A stretch of DNA of 64,000 bases. Source: Bdellovibrionales bacterium (GTDB taxonomy: Bacteria > Bdellovibrionota > Bdellovibrionia > Bdellovibrionales > UBA1609). Every line of letters starts with the position of its first letter. Position 1 is the first letter of the stretch. Below, piece by piece: positions 8,874-18,890 of the stretch. The position numbers were made by a program, and so were the translations under genes. The DNA lies in contig JAHDIR010000003.1 in NCBI GenBank assembly GCA_020630675.1, positions 49,156-113,155 of the forward strand, written 5' to 3'. Under the pieces are notes generated by a model, which had not been told where the DNA came from, ran no database searches, and saw only the letters and a program-made list of their open reading frames with translations.

Positions 8874-9635
8874 ATGGATCAAGCAACTGCTGAAATCATA
8901 GAAAAATATCAAATTGAATTTCAAAAAAATCCACGCTCTAAAGTTTTTGCTCCTTTGGCAGAATCTTATCGTAAAGCAAACCTCACTCAGCAGGCCTTAG
9001 CGGTGGCTAAGTCAGGTGTACAACAAAACCCTAAGTTTTCTGGTGGACGCGTTGTGTTGGGCAAAATCTATGAAGACATGGGTCAAAATGACAAAGCGCT
9101 CAATGAGTATAAAATGGCCTCAGAAATTGACCCTAGCAATATATTAGCTCACAAGCTTCTCGCTCATCGCTATTTAGGTGACAAAGAAGTAAAAAAAGCT
9201 CTTTCTTCTTTTAAAATGGTGTTATTTCTAAAACCCAACGATAAAGCCTCTCTAGAAAAAGTTAAAAAACTAGAAAGTTTTACCGCCGAAGACTTTGAAG
9301 CAGATAGTTTTCAAGTTCAAAAAATCAATTCTGTCCAAAACACCTCTGAGAATAGAAGTGAAAAAGCTTTAGATCGAGCCCTTTCTTTGGCTGATGCCTT
9401 TTTAGTGAGAGGAGAGTTTGAAAAATCATTCGAAGCCTTAACTAAAGCCAGACAACATTTTGGCGAAAAAACAGAGATTTTAAAACGACTCAAGCTCATT
9501 GATGCAAATATTGAAACTCCGTCCCACCCCTCCAAAGATAGTCATACTCCCGCACCTGGCCTCGGTGTTCGTCAGTCTGAACATGTTGAATACCTAAAAG
9601 GGCTGATTCACCAAATTCACAAAAGAAGGCGCTAA
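8874..9635 (+). CDS. Tetratricopeptide repeat protein
   Basis: This 253-residue protein has no signal peptide and is probably cytosolic. Residues about 1-135 form three or four TPR units, for example VVLGKIYEDMGQNDKALNEY and the following repeat. A second helical pair occurs around residues 165-205. TPRs act as protein-binding scaffolds, and no partner can be named. It lies between ruvC (divergent) and efp (downstream, 97 nt gap) and may have its own promoter. No strong ribosome-binding site is visible before the ATG. Confidence 0.85.
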   Translation: MDQATAEIIEKYQIEFQKNPRSKVFAPLAESYRKANLTQQALAVAKSGVQQNPKFSGGRVVLGKIYEDMGQNDKALNEYKMASEIDPSNILAHKLLAHRYLGDKEVKKALSSFKMVLFLKPNDKASLEKVKKLESFTAEDFEADSFQVQKINSVQNTSENRSEKALDRALSLADAFLVRGEFEKSFEALTKARQHFGEKTEILKRLKLIDANIETPSHPSKDSHTPAPGLGVRQSEHVEYLKGLIHQIHKRRR

Positions 9636-9732
9636 AACTAACGGTTCCCAATTCTGACCAAGCTAGACAAATTGATCTAAATCATTGTAAGGTACATTTT
9701 TATAATAAATTGACTCAGCTTAAGGAATCACT

Positions 9733-10296
9733 ATGCACTCTACGGCAGACTTTAAAAGAGGTTTAAAAATTCTTATCGACAACGAGCCTTACAACATCGT
9801 TGACTTTCAACATCATAAGCCTGGCAAAGGTAATTCTGTCACAAGAACCAAACTCAAACATTTAATCACTGGCGGCAACCTAGAGAAAACCTTTAAGTCT
9901 GGTGAAAAATTTCCTATTCCCGATGTTGAATATAACGAAATGAAATTCCTTTATAGCGACGAAGATGGCTTTCATTTCATGAACCCAGAAAACTTCGAGC
10001 AAATTAATATGAATAACGAAATTGTCGGAGATGCTAAAAATTTCATCATAGAAGATCTTGATGTTAAAGTTTGTTTTTTTAATGGTCGAGCTGTTGGCAT
10101 CGAACTTCCAAAAACAGTGAACCTTTCTGTGGCCCAAACTGACCCTGGACTTAAGGGTAATACTGTTTCCAACACCACCAAGCCGGCCACGCTACAAACA
10201 GGCCTTGTGGTCAATGTTCCTCTTCACATTAACGAAGGCGATCTTTTAAAAATTAACACCGAAGAGTCCTGCTATATTGAACGAGTAAATTCCTAA
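9733..10296 (+). CDS. efp: Translation elongation factor P
   Basis: EF-P relieves ribosome stalling at polyproline stretches. The 187-residue length and three-domain beta structure fit the family. The modification loop reads HHKPGKGNS, so the acceptor residue is Lys32, as in EF-Ps that are beta-lysylated or modified at lysine. No EpmA/EpmB genes are in this window. The C-terminal signature region (FFNGRAVGIELP and GLKGNT) is intact. AAGGAA precedes the ATG. Confidence 0.97.
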   Translation: MHSTADFKRGLKILIDNEPYNIVDFQHHKPGKGNSVTRTKLKHLITGGNLEKTFKSGEKFPIPDVEYNEMKFLYSDEDGFHFMNPENFEQINMNNEIVGDAKNFIIEDLDVKVCFFNGRAVGIELPKTVNLSVAQTDPGLKGNTVSNTTKPATLQTGLVVNVPLHINEGDLLKINTEESCYIERVNS

Positions 10297-10457
10297 TACT
10301 AAAAGAGTTTAGACACAGCACTAAGCCCAGTCCAACTTCATTGGAATCTTTAAAAGTTCTGCTATGTAGCCAATATTTATGATAGTATTGGGTTTTGTAC
10401 ACCTGTTCGCAGCCTTTGTAATATGATGAAAATGACAAGGTTGTTGGGAGCTCATCG

Positions 10458-11510
10458 TTGCCTAAACAATATGAAATTGAACTTTCTTTTCTTCTGAGCG
10501 AAGGAGCCACTACGGCTGAAGTTATTCAAGAATCTTTAGCTAAACTGCATGAAGGCCAACTTTCCAAAGCTGACAAAAAAGATATTTTGTTATTTGCCCT
10601 TAACGCTGGACACAAAAAAGAAGTCATTAAAACTCTAAGAGAGTGGCCTGATAAAGAGTCCTACTTTCCATGGGATTTATTTTTTACAACCCTGGTAAAA
10701 TGTAATGAGCCGTTATCTGACCAAGAGTTCACAGACCTTTTTAAGTTCATAGAGCAGCAAAAAGCATCTTTTTTTATTGGGCCTAGCTTTCCTGATATTA
10801 ACCCTCAGTTTGACGACAAGCTTAAGGCCTCCATAGAACAAAGCGCCTATCAAAGTAAAAAGAAAATTAGGTTACTTTGGGAAAAACTCAACTTTGTTAA
10901 AGAAAGAGGACTTCTCGAAGAAGAAAAAGGTATTATTCAAAAAATTGATTTATTTGATGGCGACAATCCTAAACTCCCTAAAGCAAAAACCTCCCTAGAA
11001 AAGCGTTTGGCTGAGAGCTTAGTTTTACAACAAACGGAACCATTTATCAAAGTTTCCCCTACTGATATCAATGGCTATAAAACAAAGTTAAGCCCCATTG
11101 AAATTGATTTTTGCCGAAACTTAAGCGATTACAGTGAGTCCATTAAGTCACCGGGAGATCGATTTTTCTTTGATTTGGCTATTTTATTTCATCAAATAGA
11201 AGCTTATGGATTTGCCTTAAACGCTATTCAAAAAGCTCCTGAGTGCCTAGAAAAAAAGTGGTTGGAATTAGAGTTTTTATTTTTAACCACTCGTCATTTT
11301 GAATGCATTGAACTTGCTGAGCAGTTGATGAATGAGTTTCCAGAGTCTCCAGATGTTAACTTTGCCTGTCTTTACCAAAAGTCATTATGCCAATGGGCCA
11401 TTGGCACTCATGAAGAAGCCATAGAAATTATGAAAGCCATCGTGAACACGCGCCCCAATTACCGCTCTTCCTACCAAATTCTTCACTCATGGATGGAGAG
11501 CCAGCGTTGA
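10458..11510 (+). CDS. TPR-like protein upstream of tamB
   Basis: I do not recognise the N-terminal two thirds of this 350-residue protein. The C-terminal 120 residues look like divergent TPRs (AILFHQIEAYGFALNAIQ, then CLYQKSLCQWAIGTHEEA). There is no signal peptide. Translation probably starts at the TTG at 10458, since GGGAG lies 7 nt upstream and there is no suitable ATG. The stop codon overlaps the probable TTG start of the tamB-like gene, suggesting translational coupling and a link to the TamA/TamB export module. That functional link is inference from position only. Confidence 0.75.
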   Translation: MPKQYEIELSFLLSEGATTAEVIQESLAKLHEGQLSKADKKDILLFALNAGHKKEVIKTLREWPDKESYFPWDLFFTTLVKCNEPLSDQEFTDLFKFIEQQKASFFIGPSFPDINPQFDDKLKASIEQSAYQSKKKIRLLWEKLNFVKERGLLEEEKGIIQKIDLFDGDNPKLPKAKTSLEKRLAESLVLQQTEPFIKVSPTDINGYKTKLSPIEIDFCRNLSDYSESIKSPGDRFFFDLAILFHQIEAYGFALNAIQKAPECLEKKWLELEFLFLTTRHFECIELAEQLMNEFPESPDVNFACLYQKSLCQWAIGTHEEAIEIMKAIVNTRPNYRSSYQILHSWMESQR

Positions 11511-14185
11511 GTCGACTGGCCTTTGTATTTTTAACCACTTTTTTGGCCCTGGCCAGCGGAGGCCTTGGCTTTGCCACAAAATACTATGGCCCTCGCATTA
11601 AACCTTTCTTAGCCAATGAAATAAAAAAGCAGTCCAAAGAATTTGTTCATTTAGGTTTAGAGCCCGAAAACTTTGACTTCGGCTGGGCGCCCTTAAGACT
11701 TGATATTAAAAAAATTGATGTGACGCCCATAAAAAAAACCAAACAATTTTTATCTCCCTTCACTGTTAATAATGCTTCGATTCGTCTCAGCTTACTTGAG
11801 CTGTTTAAGGGAAACCTTAAAATTTCTAATATTATTATTTCAGACTCTAATCTAAACATCATTGTTAAAAAGTTTAGTGAAAACAAAAAGAAAAGCACTT
11901 TTTCTAGCTTTCGTTTTTTAGAAAAAGTACCTGTTGAAAATCTCACGTTAAAAGGTGTAAATTTACTTTTAAAACTCACTCCTCTTAAAATATCAATGAA
12001 GGCTGAAAACATTCAGCTGGCCGTAGAAAACTTAAACAACGCCCTTATTGCTGAAATTGATAGTGAAAAGATAACTCTAAAAAACAGTGATGACCCTCGA
12101 CTTTTTCCTTTTCGACTAGAAGGACGGTTTCTTTTAGAGGATCATCGTTTAATTATTTCTAAGCTGGTTGCTGATCACACAGAAGACACTCACCTTACAA
12201 TAGCTGGTCAAATTCAAGGGCCGTGGATTCAAAAAAAGGTCAATAAGTTTAATATCAACACTAAAGGGCAAGTTAATGCTCAGGAGGTTTCTGGTATAAT
12301 CAAGGCCTTTGTGTCCAAGCAAAAGTTACCTAAAACCACAGGCTTAATTGCCTTTGATGTCAATTACAGTGAAAGTAAAATTAATCTTTCTCAACCCAAA
12401 TTTAAAATTAAAACCTCTGACCTTTACATTGAAAATTATGAAGTTGGTCAATTAAGAGCCCAAGCATTTATAGAAAACAAGAAACTTATCGTAGATACAC
12501 TTGATGTAAAAAATAGTTATACAAAATTAGGCTTTAAAGAAAGTCAGCTAAGTTTTGATAAAAACCTTAACTTTTCAGCGGAGGCAAAGATTGACCAATT
12601 TCAACTCAACAAACTTCTTGATATGTTAGGTAAAGCTCGTCGACGCAATCAATCTAAAAAAACTAGTAAATTTAAGTTAAGCGCTGTGAACTTATCCACC
12701 CAAGGGCAGACCTCTTGTAAAGGCTCGTTAAAACCTAAAATCAACATTCTTTGTGATGCCAAAACTAATAATACAAAATTTCAATTAACAAAGGAAAAAT
12801 CAGAACCTCTTATTTCAGTAAAAAATGCTCAAGCTCAAGCTCAACTTGTGATTACCAACAAAGACATCTCTTATGATGGTGATGTCAAAATCAATAACTC
12901 CATGGGAACAGCCAAAGGAAAAGTAACTTACGCCAATGGTTTCTATCTTGATTTTGATGGCGAAATTAATGACTTTGCCAAAGACCTCGACCGTCTTCTT
13001 GGTTTAGATCTAGAGGGCAATGCGGTGCTTTCTGGCACTGTTAAAGGAAACTCTAAAACCGCAACGATAGACAGCTTAGTGAGTTGTCGGCAGTGCTCTT
13101 TAAAAAAGTGGATGGTCGGTGATTTTGAGTCAACCGTAAGTTATAAAAAGGGCTTAATTTCCTTTAATGAGATAAAAGGTTATATAGGAAAAAGTGCTCA
13201 CCAATCTGAAATTTCTATAAATATCCCGGAGAACTCAATCGTTGTTGATACCGTTTTACCAAAAGTAGAGCTCAAAGATATTCAAATGGCCATTCAAGAA
13301 AACGTTAAGCTTCCTTTTACAATAGACTCTACTGGCCGAGCCCAAATAAAACTATGGGGCCCTCTCAAACTAAAAGAGCTAAGTTTTGATTTAGTATCCA
13401 ACTTTTCCTATGGGTTTATAAATAAAGAAAGCTTTGATGAAGCCATCATCAATCTAAAGTGCGTTTCTGGTGCTATAAGAACTCAAAAAGTTTCCTTTAA
13501 AAAAGCCGATAGCCAACTGAATATTTATGGTCAACTTAAGCGTACAGGAGAGCTAGATATAAAAGGTAAAATTGACTCTTTTCAGCTGAAAAACTCAGAG
13601 TACTTTAATTCTTTAAAAACTGAAATTGACGGACAAGTAAATTTAAATGCCAACTTAACTGGCTTTTTTAGCGAACCCATATTGAGTATTAATGGTTTTT
13701 TAATCGACTCCAACCTCGAAGGAAACAAAAGTAAAAACTCCCAATTTGAACTAGATATTGATAAAACTAGATTAAAAGCAAATATTAACTTAAACAAAGG
13801 CCAGTTATCTTCAAAGGTCATATACCCCTTCCAAAATGGAGATATCTATATTACGGGAGTTGCCAAAAACTGGAATTTCAGTCACCTTCTTGTTGGCTTA
13901 TTTCCTCATTTCAAAAAGTTTAACTTATATACCAACTTTAATGGAAACACGAATATAGTTATTCCTGAAAAAAATTTTGATAAGATAGAAGGTAACCTTA
14001 GTATTAGTAGCTTTTTTATTTTCAGAGGAAACTATTCCGTCTACCTTGGAAAGCCCTTAGACCTTAATTTTAAAAATGGACAACTCAGAGACTTTTCCGT
14101 AGGTTTTAAAGGGCAAAGAACTGAAAATATCCTCACAAAACTCGTCGTTAGCCAATATGAACTTGAGTGCAAAAGGTCGGTTTGA
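11507..14185 (+). CDS. tamB: TamB-like (AsmA/DUF490 superfamily) protein, N-terminal part; frame ends prematurely
   Basis: The product has an N-terminal membrane anchor (LAFVFLTTFLALASGGLGF) followed by about 860 residues of repetitive beta-strand sequence typical of the elongated AsmA/TamB bridge proteins that move lipids or assist outer-membrane protein assembly. I prefer the TTG at 11507, with GGAGAG 8 nt upstream, over the ATG at 11489, which has no Shine-Dalgarno. The reading frame stops at 14183-14185, where the next frame continues the same kind of sequence into the DUF490 tail. The gene therefore appears broken by a frameshift near 14100-14160. It is followed by a TamA-like gene. Confidence 0.8.
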   Translation: MSRLAFVFLTTFLALASGGLGFATKYYGPRIKPFLANEIKKQSKEFVHLGLEPENFDFGWAPLRLDIKKIDVTPIKKTKQFLSPFTVNNASIRLSLLELFKGNLKISNIIISDSNLNIIVKKFSENKKKSTFSSFRFLEKVPVENLTLKGVNLLLKLTPLKISMKAENIQLAVENLNNALIAEIDSEKITLKNSDDPRLFPFRLEGRFLLEDHRLIISKLVADHTEDTHLTIAGQIQGPWIQKKVNKFNINTKGQVNAQEVSGIIKAFVSKQKLPKTTGLIAFDVNYSESKINLSQPKFKIKTSDLYIENYEVGQLRAQAFIENKKLIVDTLDVKNSYTKLGFKESQLSFDKNLNFSAEAKIDQFQLNKLLDMLGKARRRNQSKKTSKFKLSAVNLSTQGQTSCKGSLKPKINILCDAKTNNTKFQLTKEKSEPLISVKNAQAQAQLVITNKDISYDGDVKINNSMGTAKGKVTYANGFYLDFDGEINDFAKDLDRLLGLDLEGNAVLSGTVKGNSKTATIDSLVSCRQCSLKKWMVGDFESTVSYKKGLISFNEIKGYIGKSAHQSEISINIPENSIVVDTVLPKVELKDIQMAIQENVKLPFTIDSTGRAQIKLWGPLKLKELSFDLVSNFSYGFINKESFDEAIINLKCVSGAIRTQKVSFKKADSQLNIYGQLKRTGELDIKGKIDSFQLKNSEYFNSLKTEIDGQVNLNANLTGFFSEPILSINGFLIDSNLEGNKSKNSQFELDIDKTRLKANINLNKGQLSSKVIYPFQNGDIYITGVAKNWNFSHLLVGLFPHFKKFNLYTNFNGNTNIVIPEKNFDKIEGNLSISSFFIFRGNYSVYLGKPLDLNFKNGQLRDFSVGFKGQRTENILTKLVVSQYELECKRSV

Positions 14186-15497
14186 CCTTGGGGTTGGTTT
14201 AATCTTTTCTTCTTTTGTTGAAGAGTTTCGTGGTGACACCTCGGTTTCTCTTGGCTTCAAAGGCCCAATAACTAACCTTAGTGTTTTTGGCAGTGCTTAT
14301 ATACAAAACTCCACATTAAAAATATTTGATGTTCGCCAACCCATTCAAAACATAGATTCAGAGCTCACCATTAAAAACCAATCCATTATTATTAATAATT
14401 TAGTCGGTAAATTTGGTGGCGGACAAATCAATGCCAGTGGTAGTGTTGATTTCACCAATAAAATCCCTGCCCTTGACCTTTCTGGCCAAGTACAAGGAAC
14501 TGAGTTTAAATCTATTGATAATGTGAGTTTATTTATTGACGGAAATGTTCAACTTAAAGGAAAGCAGTTGCCCTACCTTCTCAGTGCTGATGCTTATATA
14601 ACCAAAGGAAGCATTAAAAAGTCGATTCAACTGGATAGTAAAAAATCAAGTAAATTTAAGCTCAGTGATTACGCGCCTCAAGATATCATAGCCACCAAAG
14701 AAAAAGCTCTTCAGCTAGATATTAAGGCTAAAATTGATCAAGACATCCCTATGGAGCTGGTCACCTCGCAGTTTGAATTTACCACCCAACTCAATGGTGA
14801 AATTAACATCACTAACACTCCCCAAAAACCTCTTTTAACCGGACGCCTTAACTTTTCGCAAGAAGGCCTCATTCTTTTTCGAGGAAATCAATACAACTTA
14901 ACCACGGGTCAACTCCGTTATGAAAATGACCCCCCAGGTGACCCAGATTTATTTATAGATGCTGAAGGCCGCGTTCAAGACTTTGACATTCAAATCTCAG
15001 TTCTTGGCAAAGGAAGTGACCCCAAAATTAACTTTCAAAGCCAACCCAACTTACCTGAACCTGAAATTATTAACCTTGTAGCACTGGGCTATACCTCATC
15101 AGCCCTTGATAATGAAATCAGCTCTCGGCAGCAAACTGACCAAATCACTTATGAAGTTAGCTCGGCTATTCTTAAAGAGCGTCTTGGCCTCACCAGTGGC
15201 CTAAATGATAAGTTAGGGGTAGAGTTTGATATCTCCTCAACCTATAACGATGACCAAAGTAACCCCATCCCTACTCTTACTGTTAAAAAAAGGCTGGGAA
15301 ACAAAGTTGAGGCCACAGCTAGTCGAACCATTGAAGCTTCAGCCACAAATTCCTTTAAAACTGAGTATAAATTCAACAAAAACCTATCCACGATCTTTTC
15401 GTTTACACAACAAGAATCAAAAGAAACAAGTGTTGATGACAATAGTGGTAGTGAAGCCCTAGGACTTGATTTCGAATATAAAATTGAGTTCAAATAG
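14157..15497 (+). CDS. tamB: TamB C-terminal (DUF490) part, in the +1 frame of the preceding gene
   Basis: This 446-residue frame has the conserved TamB C-terminal domain: repeated beta strands, ITNTPQKPLLTGRLNFSQ, LFRGNQYNLTTGQLRYEN, then the PEIINLVALGY segment. TamB uses this end to contact TamA at the outer membrane. Its ATG at 14157 overlaps the upstream frame by 29 nt and has no Shine-Dalgarno and no signal or membrane anchor, so it is unlikely to function as an independent gene. With the previous entry it makes one TamB of about 1,330 residues. Whether the break is a real mutation, recoding or a sequencing error cannot be told from one sequence. Confidence 0.8.
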   Translation: MNLSAKGRFDLGVGLIFSSFVEEFRGDTSVSLGFKGPITNLSVFGSAYIQNSTLKIFDVRQPIQNIDSELTIKNQSIIINNLVGKFGGGQINASGSVDFTNKIPALDLSGQVQGTEFKSIDNVSLFIDGNVQLKGKQLPYLLSADAYITKGSIKKSIQLDSKKSSKFKLSDYAPQDIIATKEKALQLDIKAKIDQDIPMELVTSQFEFTTQLNGEINITNTPQKPLLTGRLNFSQEGLILFRGNQYNLTTGQLRYENDPPGDPDLFIDAEGRVQDFDIQISVLGKGSDPKINFQSQPNLPEPEIINLVALGYTSSALDNEISSRQQTDQITYEVSSAILKERLGLTSGLNDKLGVEFDISSTYNDDQSNPIPTLTVKKRLGNKVEATASRTIEASATNSFKTEYKFNKNLSTIFSFTQQESKETSVDDNSGSEALGLDFEYKIEFK

Positions 15498-15501
15498 ATA
15501 A

Positions 15502-18270
15502 GTGAGACTTTTTCTATTTTTACTTTGCTCTTTTTCTGTTTGCCATGCCTTTGCTATTCAATGGGTCGGCGTTCAAGAAAAGCATCAATTAGAGCTTCAA
15601 AAACTACTTCCTTCTATCACCAAAGATTTCCCTCGCCTTTCCGTTGTAGACCAGGCTGTAAAATTATTGTCTGAAAAAAAAGAATATCAGTACTCTAAGG
15701 CGACAAAAGCTAACGGAATTATTACTATCACAGCTTTTCCCGCCAAAAAATTACATAGTTTAAAGTTTTCTGGAAATAAAAATATATCAACCCAACAATT
15801 AGTAAAAGTTAGTAAATTAAAATTAGGCTCAGAGTTTTCACGACAAGATATTTCAAAAGCCGTAGCTAGAATAAAAAAATTCTATGTCAAACAGTCTTAC
15901 CTCAATACATTTATAGAAATAAAAGTAAAGCCGATAAGTTCTCGTCGAAAGAAGTTCACCATTTCTTTTTTAATTAAAGAAAATGAACTTTGTCGTATTA
16001 AAGAAATACTTTTTCTTTCTGAAAATAAAGTGCTTAATCAATCCTTAGAAAAATATTTAAAAAAGTATAAAAATGACCCATTGAATGAACAAAAATTAGA
16101 AAAAATTCAGTCTAAGGTTATGAGTTACTTGAAGAAAAAACAGTATTATTTCTCAGATCTAGAGGCAACAACTCCTGAATATAGTGACAATCGTCAGCTC
16201 GCCACCCTTTATTTTAAACTCAATAATACTTATAAATATGAATTTTACTATGAGGGAAATGATCGTGTTACTCGAGCTCAATTGACAGAGAAACTTCAAG
16301 GCCTATATGATAACAACTGGTCGACCGACCCTGTAAATAAAATTGTCGAAAATATACGTAACCTTTATAATGAAAAAGGGTTTATTAAAGCTAAAATTAA
16401 TTTAGAGCCTAAGACTTTAAAAAAAGCCTTCATTAAAAGACTCACTTTTAAAATTAATGAAGGTCGAAGAGTTCGCATTGAAGAGCTTAAGTTTGGAGGC
16501 CGTTTTTCTGCTTCAGAAAATGATTATGTCAAATTTATATACGCCAACAGCCCTCTACCATTAAGTAAAAACTACTACACCCCAGAGTCTCTAGATAAAG
16601 GCATCGCCAACCTAATTGCCAACATGAAAAACACCGGCTACTTACATGCTAAACATATTTCTACGCGCATAAAATACATTAAAGATTATAATATCAGCAT
16701 AACTATCATCATCAATGAAGGGCCAACCACAAATATTAACTCCATTAAAGTGACTGGTAATAAACTGATCACAGATACCGAAATTCGCAATCAAATTGTC
16801 TTTACAAAAGACTCTCAGCTAAACTTAAAAGACTTCGAAGCCTCGCTAGATCGTATATCTAAATACTATTACTCTCTTGGTTTTATTGAAATGACTTTTG
16901 GAAATAAAAAAAAGTTTATTAATTACTCTAAAAATAATACTTCTGCAGACATTAATTATTTTATTAATGAAGGGCCACAAATACGAGTGAACCGAATTCA
17001 AATTGAAGGTAACGATTTTACAGAAGATTATGTTGTATTGAGAGAAATTCAGCTGAAAGTGGGCGACATACTAGCTGCCGATAAAATTTTACGAGCACAA
17101 ACTAACTTGACCCGACTGGGTATCTTTTCAAGTGTTGATATACGAACTTCTGATGCTAACTCTGACCTCAGTGACAGAACTCTTCTCATCACTGTCACCG
17201 AACGCAACCCTGGGCTACTCAAAGTTGGTGTTGGTGCCAGTAACGACAGAGGTTTGAGCCTTAGGGGATACACTGGTGCCTCTTATAACAATTTATTTGG
17301 AACGGCCCGAGCCATTTATGCTCGTGCCGATGCTCAAACTCGATTTGAACAAGAGGACTCTCTTGATAAAGTGTGGAAGGTTACAGCAGGTTACGTTGAA
17401 CCTTATTTATTTAATACATTGATTCGAGGGCGAATCAAAACTGAAATTGAAAGAGATATCATTGGATCAGGCTCCACTCTAAAAACTACTTCTAACCGAA
17501 GAATTTCCTTGTTACTAGAAAACAACCTCTCCCGTCGACTTAAAGCGGTTTGGACCCTTTGGAGCCTAGACTCTCAAACTCAAGAACTTCAAAACCCAAG
17601 CTCTACTCAAACCTCTGGAGAGCAAAAAGTTGATGTCGCCATCATTGGCCCAAGCCTTACCTATGACTCTCGTGACAACCCCTTTTTGCCAACAAAAGGA
17701 ATTTATTCAAAACTTGATCTACAATACTCATCTCCTGAGCTTGGGGCCTCTAACGAAGCTCACTTTTTAAAAACTGAAGGAAATATTACAACCTATATTC
17801 AACTCTTCTCCCCTTCTTTCATTTGGGCCAACTCTTTACGCGGTGGTTACATTTCAAAAGTAGGAAACTTTAATGGAGGCGGTATACCCGAGGACAACCT
17901 CTTTTTCCTGGGAGGACAAACCACTATTCGTGGCTTTGGTGGAACCAGTACCCTTGAACGACTTCCCAGCAGCGCTGAATTTCCAAGAGATCAGCAATTA
18001 ATTGTAACTGACTATGCTCATTACAGCTTATTTAAATCAGAACTTCGCTTTCCAATTTATGGAAACAGTGGCGGGGTTTTATTTTGGGATGCTGGACAAG
18101 TCATTGTTGGTGGGTATCACTTTGAACAGCCTCTCAGGCAAAGTTTTGGAATTGGCTACAGGTATAACACTCCTGTTGGCCCCCTTGTTATTGATTTAGC
18201 TTTCAAAGACCAAACCGTCTTTGACGGAGAAAAAGCCGTACGGCTTCATATTTCTATTGGTACTTTTTAG
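15502..18270 (+). CDS. tamA: Omp85-family outer-membrane protein with about six POTRA domains (TamA-like)
   Basis: The 922-residue protein starts at a GTG 4 nt after the tamB stop, with a signal peptide ending near CHAFA. I can count six POTRA-like units at roughly residues 75-150, 160-235, 245-315, 320-405, 410-490 and 495-560. The 16-strand barrel follows, with the IRGFGG lid motif, the LTYDSRDNP strand and the C-terminal RQSFGIGYRYNTPVGPL. Classic TamA has three POTRAs and BamA five, so this is an expanded member. Adjacency to tamB argues for TamA-like function in outer-membrane protein or phospholipid handling. A separate BamA would be expected elsewhere in the genome. Confidence 0.85.
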   Translation: MRLFLFLLCSFSVCHAFAIQWVGVQEKHQLELQKLLPSITKDFPRLSVVDQAVKLLSEKKEYQYSKATKANGIITITAFPAKKLHSLKFSGNKNISTQQLVKVSKLKLGSEFSRQDISKAVARIKKFYVKQSYLNTFIEIKVKPISSRRKKFTISFLIKENELCRIKEILFLSENKVLNQSLEKYLKKYKNDPLNEQKLEKIQSKVMSYLKKKQYYFSDLEATTPEYSDNRQLATLYFKLNNTYKYEFYYEGNDRVTRAQLTEKLQGLYDNNWSTDPVNKIVENIRNLYNEKGFIKAKINLEPKTLKKAFIKRLTFKINEGRRVRIEELKFGGRFSASENDYVKFIYANSPLPLSKNYYTPESLDKGIANLIANMKNTGYLHAKHISTRIKYIKDYNISITIIINEGPTTNINSIKVTGNKLITDTEIRNQIVFTKDSQLNLKDFEASLDRISKYYYSLGFIEMTFGNKKKFINYSKNNTSADINYFINEGPQIRVNRIQIEGNDFTEDYVVLREIQLKVGDILAADKILRAQTNLTRLGIFSSVDIRTSDANSDLSDRTLLITVTERNPGLLKVGVGASNDRGLSLRGYTGASYNNLFGTARAIYARADAQTRFEQEDSLDKVWKVTAGYVEPYLFNTLIRGRIKTEIERDIIGSGSTLKTTSNRRISLLLENNLSRRLKAVWTLWSLDSQTQELQNPSSTQTSGEQKVDVAIIGPSLTYDSRDNPFLPTKGIYSKLDLQYSSPELGASNEAHFLKTEGNITTYIQLFSPSFIWANSLRGGYISKVGNFNGGGIPEDNLFFLGGQTTIRGFGGTSTLERLPSSAEFPRDQQLIVTDYAHYSLFKSELRFPIYGNSGGVLFWDAGQVIVGGYHFEQPLRQSFGIGYRYNTPVGPLVIDLAFKDQTVFDGEKAVRLHISIGTF

Positions 18271-18305
18271 ATTATTAATAACAACAATTATTCCGAATTT
18301 TAGAT

Positions 18306-18647
18306 TTACAAAGTCTCTATTTGATTACAGATTTTTTCAGACTTCATGGTTTCTAGTATTTTATAGGCCTTTCTCTTTTCTTTTGTTAATTCATTTGGCT
18401 CTGCAAACATATCTACACCATGATCGCCAGTCGAATAAGCCCAGATGTTGTCAGATTTATATAAATATTCTTCACCAAAGACTGAGTATCCAACTATAAT
18501 GACTTGAACATATGCTTCAACCTTGCGGGATGAGTCTTCTATATAATCTTTTTCAATAACCGAGCAACTGTCATAGACTACATCATAGGATAGCTCAAAA
18601 GTTATTGTTTCAGATAATACTGTGTTAGCCGGCATGTGTATCACCAT
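18306..18647 (-). CDS. Hypothetical protein
   Basis: A 113-residue frame without a signal peptide or membrane segment. I do not recognise a family. TTAGGTG sits about 8 nt before the ATG, which supports translation, and a second in-frame ATG occurs at codon 5. It is convergent with the tamA-like gene and lies between it and a small secreted-peptide frame. The composition is mixed and looks protein-like rather than repetitive. Expression is plausible but unproven. Confidence 0.5.
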   Translation of the reverse strand: MVIHMPANTVLSETITFELSYDVVYDSCSVIEKDYIEDSSRKVEAYVQVIIVGYSVFGEEYLYKSDNIWAYSTGDHGVDMFAEPNELTKEKRKAYKILETMKSEKICNQIETL

Positions 18648-18890
18648 TAGAGCACCTAACTACAATAAAACATAATGAAAAGAGAACAACAGCTATTCGT
18701 TTACAAAATTTTTTTTACATGATTTTCACCAAAATGCTAAAACATAGAGCATTTTAAATAATTTTACTCAACACTCTTTATGTCAGGTAAACATATGAAA
18801 AAAGAATATTATGCAATCAATATATATATTTTACCCTAGGCTTAAATAGTTCTATAAAAACCTCAGATTAATACAAATAAAGAGAACACT

